64,000 bases of DNA from the NCBI RefSeq assembly GCF_016107305.1, contig NZ_RCVR01000016.1:56456-120455 (forward strand). Direction: 5' to 3'. The stretch comes from Roseomonas sp. KE2513 (lineage in GTDB: Bacteria; Pseudomonadota; Alphaproteobacteria; Acetobacterales; Acetobacteraceae). How positions within the stretch are numbered: the stretch's first letter is position 1; the number at the start of each line of letters is the position of its first letter. Position numbers and translations under genes: made by a program. The notes under the pieces are model-generated. The model did no database searches. It was not told the origin of the DNA and saw only the letters and a list, made by a program, of their open reading frames with translations. This document shows, one piece after another, positions 53,547 to 63,100 of the stretch.

Positions 53547-54222
53547 TTTTGTTCTTGGGAGTGTTGTTCAGTCGAGTTGGGGCCGGCGGCTCGGCTGGCA
53601 TGTGAAGCTCCGAACAAGGCTCAAGGATCCCAGAACGGGTTGCACAGGGCTTGGCCCTCAGCTGTCGCCTTTCTTGCGGCTGCTCCGGGCAGCTTTGCTC
53701 AAGCTGCCTTGGCGTTCGGCTTGCCGCCGGTCGCATTCTTGCTGGTCTGGGAAACGCGTCCGGCGGGCGGAAGGGGAAGGGGGTTGATTCTGCAAGTGCC
53801 TCATGAATGCGGTGGCAGATGTTGGCGTAGCCGTTCGATTGACACTGCATCGCTGCGCCCCCGATCAGCACAACTGAAGCTTGGGGCTTGGGGTGTAATT
53901 CGCGGGAAATTTCGGTCGCCCAAGGATGGGGAATACCGACTCTGGGTGAAGGCGGCTCAAAAGAGCTGTGCAATTACAGAGGATTAAAGCTTGTGGGCCA
54001 AATCGTCCGGCTCCCAAGTTTCGGAGACAGCCGCCTCTCCGGAAGAAATCTAGCATTTGTTACTAGTTCGAACTATAATGCTTTGCGCCATAAAGCCCTC
54101 CTCAAGAGCCCGGCTGTGGCAGGATCAGAAGAGTCGGTCGCGCGATTGTGAACTCACTGGTCAACGAGTGTCAAAGCTGCTATCATCAACCTGCCGTAGC
54201 AAAGAACAGGTTTGATTCGCGC
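53547..54222. other. Upstream region of the cellulose operon
   Basis: About 680 bases without a supported gene. It contains the only distinctly AT-rich tract in this part (about 53960-54110) and a perfect TATAAT at 54074. Short frames such as one starting at 53888 carry no recognisable protein. Confidence 0.4.
54074..54079 (+). promoter_or_regulatory. TATAAT element, candidate -10 of the cellulose operon
   Basis: A perfect TATAAT about 144 bases before the bcsP-like ATG in an AT-rich tract. The matching -35 is weak (TAGCAT at 54051 with 17-base spacing), so this could also be a promoter for another sigma factor. Confidence 0.35.
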
Positions 54223-54747
54223 ATGGACAGCTCGATTGGCCGCCTCCTTAGCGCATGCGGCTTGCGCGGGTTTGTTTATGTTAAGTATCCGTCCATTCGC
54301 GTCGAGCCTTCTGTCGCTTTGACGGATGCACCATCCCCAAAAGTCGTCGTGGAGGTGCAAAGGGCCACACAGGCCGAAGCTGCGATGGTACCGGGGGTGC
54401 AGTGCCTCCAGCCGGACGTGGAAACGGCTCCTGCCGCTCCCCTTTCGCCAGCGGTTGCATCCCAGGCACCTCACCTGGAGAGGGACAAACCTCCCTCGCC
54501 GGTCATCCTGCGTGCCGTGTCGCCAGCTGGCCCTGCGGCGGGGCCTTTACCTGATCCATCACCTACTAACCTCCCTTCACCCTGCCCCAATCGGCGTTTC
54601 GCCTTGCTCGACGAAGTCGCGGCAGAGGTTGCGCTTCCTCGCTTCGCAGCCTTGGAGCGTCACGCGCCGCCGCCCGCCTCTGCCTCAAAACCATCGCCCT
54701 CCCCGTTGCGCCTGCGCCGGCGGGTCCGCCCTGCAAGGGGAACCTGA
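54223..54747 (+). CDS. BcsP-like protein (BcsR-type N-terminus, Pro-rich)
   Basis: A 174-residue protein. The N-terminus SSIGRLLSACGLRGFVYV fits the BcsR/BcsP pattern (D-I-x2-LL-x2-FGL-x4-Y), the short domain that binds BcsQ in cellulose systems. The rest is Pro/Ala-rich and presumably disordered (residues about 45-130), and the C-terminus is very basic. The ATG at 54223 places the domain at the start, as in BcsP; a GTG at 54148 is possible. The stop overlaps the bcsQ ATG (TGATG), which supports a functional pairing. Assignment rests on position and a short motif. Confidence 0.55.
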   Translation: MDSSIGRLLSACGLRGFVYVKYPSIRVEPSVALTDAPSPKVVVEVQRATQAEAAMVPGVQCLQPDVETAPAAPLSPAVASQAPHLERDKPPSPVILRAVSPAGPAAGPLPDPSPTNLPSPCPNRRFALLDEVAAEVALPRFAALERHAPPPASASKPSPSPLRLRRRVRPARGT

Positions 54748-55559
54748 TGCCGCTCGTCGTCTTTGTCTCGCCGAAGGGCGGCGTCGGTAAGACCACGCTC
54801 GCCGCCAATGTGGCGGCGCTCCTTGCCGCCCGCGGCCGTGACGTGCTCGCGCTCGACCTTGATCCGCAGAATGCCTTGCGGCTGCATCTGGGCCGCTCTC
54901 TTCGGGATGAGGATGGCTTCCTCTCAGGCCTCAGCCGGGGAATGGCTTGGCACACGGCTTTGCGCCCGACCCCCTATGGAATTTCCCTCCTTCCGTTCGG
55001 CGCAGTGGAGCCACGGCAGGCGATGGATCTCGGGCGCCTGTTGATCGACCGTCCTGAAGCTTTGTCCGGCCCCGTGCGCGAGATGCTGGCTGACGCTCGG
55101 CGCATCGTCGTGGTGGATACCCCCCCAGGCCCATCACCCGCACTTTCGGCCCTCCTGCCGCTCCTCGACCTGCCTGTTGTCGTGCTCCTGGCGGATGGCG
55201 GCAGTGCCTCGCTCATTCCCCGTATCGCGGACGGCAGCTTTCTCGGCAGGGGAACCATGACCACGCGGGTGGCGAGGCAGGCGGTTCTGGCGCTGAACCA
55301 GGTTGAACTGGATCAGCCCCTTTCCTCCGCTGTGCTCGACATGGCCAGGACATCGATGGGCTCCCGCCTGCTCGGCGTGGTCGGCCGCGACCTGGCCGTT
55401 GCAGAAGCGCTCGCCGACCGCCGGCTTCCGGTCGAAATGCATGGCACCCGAGCGGCCGAGGATCTCGCCGAACTCACAGAGGCGCTGCTCGGGCGGCTCG
55501 GCCCGCCAGCCCTCTCGCCGCACCACTCCCTTCTGCAGAATTGGGCACGGCGCCAATGA
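54747..55559 (+). CDS. bcsQ: Cellulose biosynthesis protein BcsQ (MinD/ParA-like ATPase)
   Basis: A 270-residue deviant-Walker ATPase. Walker A FVSPKGGVGKTTLAANVA (lysine pair at residues about 10 and 15), LDLDPQNALRLHLG with the switch Asp, and VVDTPPGPSPAL as the Walker B/switch II region. BcsQ positions the cellulose synthase at the pole or activates the complex through BcsP/BcsR. Its stop overlaps the bcsAB start as ATGA. The C-terminal half (VARQAVLALNQVELDQPL onward) matches YhjQ-type proteins. Confidence 0.92.
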   Translation: MPLVVFVSPKGGVGKTTLAANVAALLAARGRDVLALDLDPQNALRLHLGRSLRDEDGFLSGLSRGMAWHTALRPTPYGISLLPFGAVEPRQAMDLGRLLIDRPEALSGPVREMLADARRIVVVDTPPGPSPALSALLPLLDLPVVVLLADGGSASLIPRIADGSFLGRGTMTTRVARQAVLALNQVELDQPLSSAVLDMARTSMGSRLLGVVGRDLAVAEALADRRLPVEMHGTRAAEDLAELTEALLGRLGPPALSPHHSLLQNWARRQ

Positions 55560-58500
55560 CGGCCATGCGTATGACCGCGACAACCGGACGCCTTCCCATC
55601 GTCGGGCGGGCCATGCGGCTCGCCAGCATCCTGCTGGGGCTGCTCGCTACCCTGTTCGTTATCACGGTGCCGCTGAGCGGCGAGCAGCAGGCGGTACTCA
55701 CCTTTGTGGGGATCGCCGCCTTCCTGCTCGTCAATCTGTCGAAGACCCGCCGCGCCACCGTTCTCCTCGTCATGCTCTCCTTCGCCATCACCTCCCGCTA
55801 TCTCTGGTGGCGCCTGACGGAGACACTGGAGTTCGAGGCCTTCCTGCAGGGCTTTCTCTCGCTCGGCCTCTTCGCGGCGGAGTGCTACGCCGCTGCCCTC
55901 CTCTTCCTTTCCTACGCCCAGCTCACCTACCCGCTGAACCGCAAGCCCACCGCACTGCCCCGCGATCCCGCGGAGTGGCCAAGCGTGGATGTCTACGTCC
56001 CTTCCTACAACGAGAGCCTCGAGATCGTCCGGCCGACGGTGCTTGCCTGCATGAACATGGACTGGCCCCGCGACAAGCTGAACGTCTATGTTCTGGATGA
56101 CGGTCGCCGCCCGGAGTTCCGCGCCTTCTGCGAGGAGATCGGCTGCGGCTACATCATCCGCCCCGACAACAAGGGCGCCAAGGCCGGCAACATCAACCAC
56201 GCGCTGCGCCACACGGACGGCGAATACATCGCCATCTTCGACTGCGACCACGCACCCACGCGCGCCTTCCTGCAGATGACGGCTGGCTGGCTGGTGCGCG
56301 ACGAGCGCCTGTCCCTGGTGCAGACCCCGCACTACTTCTACTCGCCCGATCCCTTCGAGCGGAACCTCGCGCGCAGCCGACCCGTCCCGAACGAGGGGCT
56401 GCTCTTCTACGGTGCTATCCAGCCAGGCAACGACCTGTGGAACGCAGCCTTCTTCTGCGGCTCCTGCGCTCTCATCCGGCGCACCGCGCTGATGGAAGTC
56501 GGTGGTGTCCCGCACGAGACGGTGACCGAAGACTGTCACTGCTCGCTCCGGATGCAGCAGAAGGGTTGGCACACGGCTTATATCCGCCTGCCATTGGCCG
56601 CTGGCCTGGCGACTGAACGGCTCGCCATCCATATTGGCCAGCGCATGCGCTGGGCCCGGGGCATGATCCAGATCATGCGCCAGGAGAACACGCCCTTTGC
56701 TCCTGGCCTCACCTGGGCACAGCGGCTCTGCTATTTCACGGCCGGTTTTTCCTTCCTCTTCGCGCTTCCGCGAATCGTGTTTCTGACCTCCCCGCTCGCC
56801 TTCCTCTTCTTCGGCCAGAACATCATCGCGGCCTCGCCGCTGGCCATCATTACCTATGCCGGCAGCCACATGTTCCACGCCATCGGCACCGCCTCACGCC
56901 TGAATGGAAAAAATCGCCACTCCTTCTGGTCCGAGATCTACGAAGCCTGCATGGCGGCGCCCCTCATCCTCGTCACGCTCGCGACGCTATGGGACCCGCG
57001 CAAGGGCAAGTTCAATGTCACCGACAAGGGGGGGCGGCTGGAGGAAGGCTATCTCGACGTCCGCGCCGTGCTGCCGACGCTTCTTCTGCTCGGTGCTCTG
57101 CTGGTCGGCGTCAGCATTGGCGTCTACGGCACCTTGACGACGGAGCCGGGATCGCTCGAATTCCATGCCTATCTGCTGAACACACTCTGGACCGCGCTGT
57201 GCCTCGTCCCCGTCTCGGCCGCCATTGCCGTGGGGCTGGAGCGTGAGCAGATGCGTGACCGCGCGCGGGTCGAGGTAAACCTGCCGGCCGAACTCGTCCT
57301 GTCTGACGGGCGTCGTGCGGCGGCCCATTCCTCTGACATATCCATGTCGGGCGCCCGCCTGCTGCTGGACCGTCCGCTCGGCATCGCGGACGGCGACCAA
57401 TGCACCGTGGCGTTCGACCTCACCGGCGAGATCGTGGAGGTCCGTGCCACCCTCCTGCACTGGGAGGAGGGCGAGGCCTTCCTGCGCTTTCACATCGAGA
57501 ACGTCGTCGATGAGGCGGCGATGGTGCGCGTCTTCTTTGGTCGTCCCGACGCCTGGGTGCACTGGGACCATTGGCCGAAGGACCGCCCGCTGCGCGCGCT
57601 CCGCGACGTGATCATGGCTACCAAGGACGCCGTCTTCCGCAAGTACCGCTTCAAGATGACAAAGGTTCCCAGCCGAGTGAGCAAGCCCGTGCCAGTCGAG
57701 CAGATCCGCAGGTCCGACGTGGTGCGGCCGAAGTCGCAGGCCGGGGCGCCGGACGCGCGGGTGAAGGAGACCACCGCGGCCGCCATCGCCCTGCTGGCCC
57801 TGCTGCTGCCGGGCGTCGCGCAGGCTCAGGCTTCGGCACCCGCGGCGCAGGGACCGCGCGCGCCGCAGGTCCGTCCCTCCGCCGGGCAGCCGACGGCGGC
57901 ACCTGCCGCCCAGCCCTTCTTCGCGCCTCCTGCCACGCCGGAACCGCCGGCCCCGCCGATGGGCGTTGCGCCGCTCCAGGCCGCTCCAGCCGCCGCTGCT
58001 CCGGCGCCCCCTGGAAGCGTGCGCGAGGCAAGGCTGACTTTTCGTGACCTCGGCCTCACCGGGCCCATGCGGTTCCGCGGCACCGCAGACCTCCAGGGGG
58101 TTCTTTTCGGCCTCTCGCGCGACGAGGTGGTGACCGCCGCACGCCTGACGGTGCAAGGCGGCGCCTCGGCTGCCCTGATTCCCTCGCTCAGCCAGATCGC
58201 CGTCACCCTGAACGAGCAGTTCGTCGGCAACATCGCCCTCGACCCCGCGCGCCAGGCCTTCGGCCCGCTCTCCTTCGACATCGACCCGCTGAACTTCGCG
58301 GAGGTGAACCGGCTGAACTTCCGCTTCGCCGGCCGTTATGCGCCCGAGTGCAACGACCCGCTCTCGGGCCTGCTCTACGCCAATATTTCGGATCTCTCGA
58401 CGCTCCAGCTGACGATCGAGCGCCTGCCGCCGCAGCGTGACCTTGCGCGCCTGCCGGAGCCGCTCTTCGACCGCCGCGTGCTCCGCGGTGCCCTCACCCT

Positions 58501-60160
58501 TCCGGTCGTCATCCCGGCCGAGGCGGGAACGCAGGGCCTCCGTGCCGCCGCGATCGCCGCCTCCTGGTTCGCGGTGGCGGCGGATTACCGTGGGGCGAGT
58601 TTCCCGGTGGACCGCGGCGTTCCCGCCCAGGGTAACGCGCTGGTCATCGCCGCTGGCCCGGATGCCGTGCCCGGTCTCGCCCTGCCCCGCTTCGAGGGGC
58701 CCACGCTCGCCTTGCTCCCCAACCCGTCCGATCCTTACGGCACTCTGCTCGTGCTCGGCGGCCGGTCCGAGGCGGAAGTCGCGCAGGCCGCGCTCTCCCT
58801 CGCCGCCGGGCGCGGCGGCGTTGGCGGCGAGGTCGCCCGCGTCTCCCCGCCCGGCCTCGCGCCGCGGGCACCCTACGATGCGCCCCGCTGGCTCCCGACA
58901 GACCGCCCGGCATCGTTCGGCTCGCTGGTCGATCGCTCGGAGCTTCAGGCCTATGGCTATACCCCCGGTACGATCCGCGTGCCCGTGCGCACGGCGCCCG
59001 ATCTCCTCACCTGGTCTGATCGCGGCATCCCCGCCGATATCCGCTTCCGTGCCCCGAACGGACAGGCGGTGGATGTCGCTGCATCGCGTCTCGACGTGCT
59101 GGTTTCCGAGAACTTCCTGAAGTCGTTTCCCCTTGGCTCCGGTGAGCGGATCTGGCCGCTGAACCAGCTGGCAGGATGGCTCTTCCCGGATGCTGGGGTG
59201 CGCAGCGGCCGCGCCATGGTGCCCACCTACGTCCTGTTCGGGCGGGAGGAGTTGCAGATGCGCTTCGACATGCGCCCGCTGAACCGCGGCGAGTGCACCG
59301 CCGTGCCCGGCGACATCCGCGCGGCGGTCGACCCGGACAGCACGATCGACCTCTCCCACGCCTGGCGCTACGCACGCCTGCCCAGCCTCGGCTTCTTCGC
59401 CTCGGCCGGCTTCCCCTTCACCCGCATGGCGGATCTCTCCGGCACCGCTGCCGTTCTGCCGGAGCGGCCGAACACGCTCGAAGCCGGCGCCTTCCTCGAC
59501 ACAGTCGGCATGCTCGCGGCGAATGTGGGCCTTCCCGCCACGGGCCTCACGGTCGTCTTCCCGCCATCCCTGCAGACGGTCGCGGGGCAGGACCTTCTGG
59601 TGTTCGGGACGCTGGGCCGCCAGCCCGCCGCCGCGACGCTCCTCCGCAACGGGCCTGTGGGCGTTCAGAACGACCGCCTGACCATCGCGGCCCCCGATGC
59701 CCTGGCCGATCTCCGGGCCCTGTTCCTCGATCGTCCCGGCGCTTCCGAGGTCACCCGCGCCTCCGCCGCCCTTTCGGAACTGGGGGAGGGCGTTTCCGTT
59801 CTCGTTGCGACCGAGAGCCCGCTGACCTCGGGCAAGTCGGTCGTGGCGATGCTCGGCGCGACCCCGGCCGCGCTGTCGGATGCCGTTGCCACGCTGCGCG
59901 ATCCCGAGGCGTCGGCTCGCGTGCAGGGCGACCTTGTTGTCATTAATGGCGGCCGCGCCACGGGCTACCGCACCGGCGCAACCTACGCCGTCGGCAATCC
60001 GCCCTTCTGGGTGGTGCCCTACATCTGGCTCGGGGGCAGCCCCTGGCGGGTGGCCGGCCTGTTGCTCGCCGCCGCGCTGCTGCTCGGCCTTCCGTTCTAC
60101 TGGCTCCTGCGACGCCGTGCCGCCATCCGGCTGCGCGCCAGAACCCCGAAGGGGCACTGA
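55556..60160 (+). CDS. bcsAB: Cellulose synthase, fused BcsA catalytic and BcsB periplasmic subunits
   Basis: A 1534-residue fusion, the arrangement known from Komagataeibacter AcsAB. The BcsA half (residues 1 to about 725) has eight membrane segments and a GT2 core: VDVYVPSYNES, DCD metal site in IFDCDHAPT (about 229-231), FFCGS (about 299), catalytic Asp of VTED (about 326), and QRMRW (about 362). A PilZ domain follows with RDRAR (about 567) and DISMSG (about 594), so c-di-GMP control should be intact. A hydrophobic segment near 745 (IALLALLLPGVAQAQ) takes the place of the BcsB signal peptide. A Pro/Ala linker and BcsB's carbohydrate-binding repeats follow, with a membrane anchor near the C-terminus (GLLLAAALLLGLPFYWLL). 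Confidence 0.94.
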   Translation: MTAMRMTATTGRLPIVGRAMRLASILLGLLATLFVITVPLSGEQQAVLTFVGIAAFLLVNLSKTRRATVLLVMLSFAITSRYLWWRLTETLEFEAFLQGFLSLGLFAAECYAAALLFLSYAQLTYPLNRKPTALPRDPAEWPSVDVYVPSYNESLEIVRPTVLACMNMDWPRDKLNVYVLDDGRRPEFRAFCEEIGCGYIIRPDNKGAKAGNINHALRHTDGEYIAIFDCDHAPTRAFLQMTAGWLVRDERLSLVQTPHYFYSPDPFERNLARSRPVPNEGLLFYGAIQPGNDLWNAAFFCGSCALIRRTALMEVGGVPHETVTEDCHCSLRMQQKGWHTAYIRLPLAAGLATERLAIHIGQRMRWARGMIQIMRQENTPFAPGLTWAQRLCYFTAGFSFLFALPRIVFLTSPLAFLFFGQNIIAASPLAIITYAGSHMFHAIGTASRLNGKNRHSFWSEIYEACMAAPLILVTLATLWDPRKGKFNVTDKGGRLEEGYLDVRAVLPTLLLLGALLVGVSIGVYGTLTTEPGSLEFHAYLLNTLWTALCLVPVSAAIAVGLEREQMRDRARVEVNLPAELVLSDGRRAAAHSSDISMSGARLLLDRPLGIADGDQCTVAFDLTGEIVEVRATLLHWEEGEAFLRFHIENVVDEAAMVRVFFGRPDAWVHWDHWPKDRPLRALRDVIMATKDAVFRKYRFKMTKVPSRVSKPVPVEQIRRSDVVRPKSQAGAPDARVKETTAAAIALLALLLPGVAQAQASAPAAQGPRAPQVRPSAGQPTAAPAAQPFFAPPATPEPPAPPMGVAPLQAAPAAAAPAPPGSVREARLTFRDLGLTGPMRFRGTADLQGVLFGLSRDEVVTAARLTVQGGASAALIPSLSQIAVTLNEQFVGNIALDPARQAFGPLSFDIDPLNFAEVNRLNFRFAGRYAPECNDPLSGLLYANISDLSTLQLTIERLPPQRDLARLPEPLFDRRVLRGALTLPVVIPAEAGTQGLRAAAIAASWFAVAADYRGASFPVDRGVPAQGNALVIAAGPDAVPGLALPRFEGPTLALLPNPSDPYGTLLVLGGRSEAEVAQAALSLAAGRGGVGGEVARVSPPGLAPRAPYDAPRWLPTDRPASFGSLVDRSELQAYGYTPGTIRVPVRTAPDLLTWSDRGIPADIRFRAPNGQAVDVAASRLDVLVSENFLKSFPLGSGERIWPLNQLAGWLFPDAGVRSGRAMVPTYVLFGREELQMRFDMRPLNRGECTAVPGDIRAAVDPDSTIDLSHAWRYARLPSLGFFASAGFPFTRMADLSGTAAVLPERPNTLEAGAFLDTVGMLAANVGLPATGLTVVFPPSLQTVAGQDLLVFGTLGRQPAAATLLRNGPVGVQNDRLTIAAPDALADLRALFLDRPGASEVTRASAALSELGEGVSVLVATESPLTSGKSVVAMLGATPAALSDAVATLRDPEASARVQGDLVVINGGRATGYRTGATYAVGNPPFWVVPYIWLGGSPWRVAGLLLAAALLLGLPFYWLLRRRAAIRLRARTPKGH

Positions 60161-60164
60161 GACG

Positions 60165-63100
60165 ATGAGCGGAATCCGCCGAGGGTCGCTGCGGGCTGCC
60201 CTGAATGCCGGTCTGGGCGTCACCCTTCTCGCCACCTTGCCGGGCCTGGCGGCCGCCCAACTTCCCGTGACACCCCCGGGGGCGGTGGAGGTGCTGGTCC
60301 GTCAGGCCGAGCGCTGGCTCGCCCAGGAACGGGTGGACCTCGCCGCCCCCGCGGTGGAGCGCGCGCTGGCTGCGGCCCCAGACAGCCCCTCCGTCCTCTC
60401 GATAGCCGCAAGGCTGGAGGTGGCGCGCGGGAACCGCGAGACGGCCAACGCCTTTCTGGCCCGTCTCCGCGCCGCCGGCGCCACGCCCGAGCAGCGTTCC
60501 CAAGCCGAGACCGCGGTGCGCAGCGCGGCCATCGACCGCAGCGCCATCGAGGACGCGCAGCGCCTGGCGCGCGAAGGGCGAGCCGATGCCGCCGCACAGC
60601 GCTACCGCCAGGCCTTTGGCGCCGGGGGCCCGACGGATGCCTTCGCTCAGGAGTACTACCAGACGCTTGCTGGCACCGAGGCCGGCCGCGCCGAAGGCCA
60701 GCGCGGGCTCGCAACCCTTGCCGCCCGCTCCGGCGCCACCGATCGCACGCGGCTGGCCTATGCCCAGAGCCTGACCTACACCGCCTCCACCCGCGCCGAG
60801 GGCATCCGTCGGCTGGCCGAGTTGGCCGACCGCCCGGAGGTCGCGCAGGAAGCCCGTCAATCCTGGCGCGCCGCTCTCGGCTTCTTCGGCAACAACCCTG
60901 CGGCTGTGCCGGGCATCGAGGCCTATCTCCAGCGCTACCAGGACGATGCGGAACTCCGCCGCCGGCTGGAGGGCCTGCGCGCCTTGCCGCCTCCGGTTCC
61001 GTCCGACCCGAATGCCCCGGCCCGCCAAGCCGCCTTCGCTCGGCTGGATTCCGGCGCGCCTGCCGAGGCCGCCCGCGCCTTCGAAGCTATCCTCGCCGCC
61101 AACCCGAACGACGCGGATGCGCTGGGCGGCCTTGGGGTCGTGCGCCTGCGCCAGGGCAATCAGCCGGAGGCCCGCCGCCTTCTGGAACGAGCCGTCGCCG
61201 CCGATCCCTCCCGCGCGCAGCAGTGGCAGCGGGCGCTGGACGCCGCCTCCTACTCCACCGACCTCGCGGAGGCACAGGCACGCCTCCGCCGCAACGACCT
61301 GGAGGGCGCCGACGCGGTCGCCCGCCGCGCCGCGATGCGCGAGGTGGATGATCGGTCCGACGCCGAGGTGGTGCTGGGTGAGCTGGCCTTGCGCCGCAAC
61401 GACGCCGCCGGCGCCGAGGCCCGCTTTCGCGCGGCCCTCAGCCGCCGTCCGGGCTTCGGCGCGGCCCAACAGGGGCTGAACGCGGCCTTGCGCGCCCAAG
61501 GCCGCCCGCCCGCCTTTGCCCTGGCAGCGCCCGCTCCGGCAGCGCGTCCCGCTACGAGCACGGCGAACCCGGAGGCGAATTCCTATCGTGCCGAGGCAGC
61601 CCGCGTGGCTGATCCTGCCGCGGCCGCCGCCATCCTTCGCAACGCCGTCGCTGCAGCCCCCGAGGACCCCTGGGCTCGCCTAGACCTCGCCCGCGCGCTC
61701 CGCCGCCAGGGGCGCGGCGCCGAGGCGCGAGGCACGGTGGAGGATCTCGCTGCCCGCTCGGCGAGTCCCGATGCCGCTTACGCTGCCGCCCTCTTCGCGG
61801 AGGAGGACAACCGCGCCGCCGACGCCGATGCCCTCCTCTCCCGGATCGCGCCCAGTCGCCGCAGCCCGGACATGTCGCGCCTGGCCGCCCGCATCCGCGG
61901 CCAGCGCGATGTGCAGTCCGCCGCCGCCCTGCTGCCACTGAGCCCGGCCGAGGGCCGCTCCCGCCTGCTCGCCCTTGCCGCTCGCCCGGATCCCACCGGC
62001 AGCACCGCCGTCGCGGTGATCCGCGCCTTCGGCGAGGCGAATGATCGTGTCGGCGCTGCCGAGGCCGCCCGCGTGGCCGTCGCCAACCGCGCCTCCAGCG
62101 GTGCGACCGCACGCATCGCCATTGCGGGCGCTCTTCTCGGCGCCGGGCTCGACGCCGAGGCCACGGCTCTCGCCGCCGAGGCCGAGGCGGCCGGCGCCAC
62201 TGCGGAGCAGCGGCGCGACCTGGCCCAGCTTCGAGCAGGCGTTGCGGTGCGTGCTGCCGACCGGCTGAACGAGACCGGCGCCCAGGCGGACGCCTTCGAG
62301 CGCCTGCGCCCGGTCCTCGCCGACGATCCGAACAACGGCGATGCCCGCCTTGCCCTCTCCCGCCTCTATCTCGGCGCCCGTCGCCCGGAGGAGGCGCTGC
62401 GCGTGGCCGAGGCCGTGCTGGCGCGCGATCCGCGTAACCTCGATGCCCGCCGCAGCGCCATCGAGGCGGCCCTCGCCCTTGGCGACCGTCCGCGCGCCGA
62501 GGGGCTGCTGGCCGCCGCCCAGGCCAGCAGCCCGCGAGATTCACGCGTCGCGCTGCTGGAGGCCCGCGTCGCCCGTGCCGCCGGTGATGAAGGCCGCGCC
62601 CGCCGTGCGCTCGAGATGGCGGGCAGCCTTCGCAGTGCGGAACTCGGCGGCACCACGCGTGCCAACGCCGTTGCGGCGCCCGGGGCCATTCCGCTGGGGG
62701 GTCTTTCGAACCCTTTCCTGCGCACCGCCTCAAGCACCGGTCCCAGCTTCACCGCTGCCCAGCCCGCCGATCCTGTCCTGCGCGGCATCCAGGCCGAAGC
62801 CGATGCGCTGCGGAACGAGGCCGGCACCCTTCTCTCCGGCGCCGTTGCCGGTCGTCTCCGCTCGGGCGATCCGGGACTTGACCGGTTGCAGGAGCTCGGC
62901 GCCACCTTCCAGGCGGAGATCTCGCCGGGCACGCTGGGCGGCCGCCTGACGGGATCGGTCCAGCCCGTCGTTATCGAGTCCGGCTCGCCCAGCGCCGACG
63001 TGCAGGCGCTGCGCCGCTTCGGCACCAATGCCCTGAACACCAACCTGGCCAGCAGCGCCGCCGGCATCGCCCAGCGGCGCGATACCAGCGCTACCGGCGT

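Noticed and set aside
54148..54222. Longer GTG start for the BcsP-like gene
   Set aside because: The extra 25 residues have no ribosome site and would move the BcsR-like motif away from the N-terminus.
56987..60235. Open frame of 1082 codons on the minus strand opposite the cellulose synthase
   Set aside because: It is antisense to the BcsAB fusion, whose motifs are unambiguous. High GC keeps the opposite strand free of stops; the product is His/Arg/Gly-rich with no known domain.
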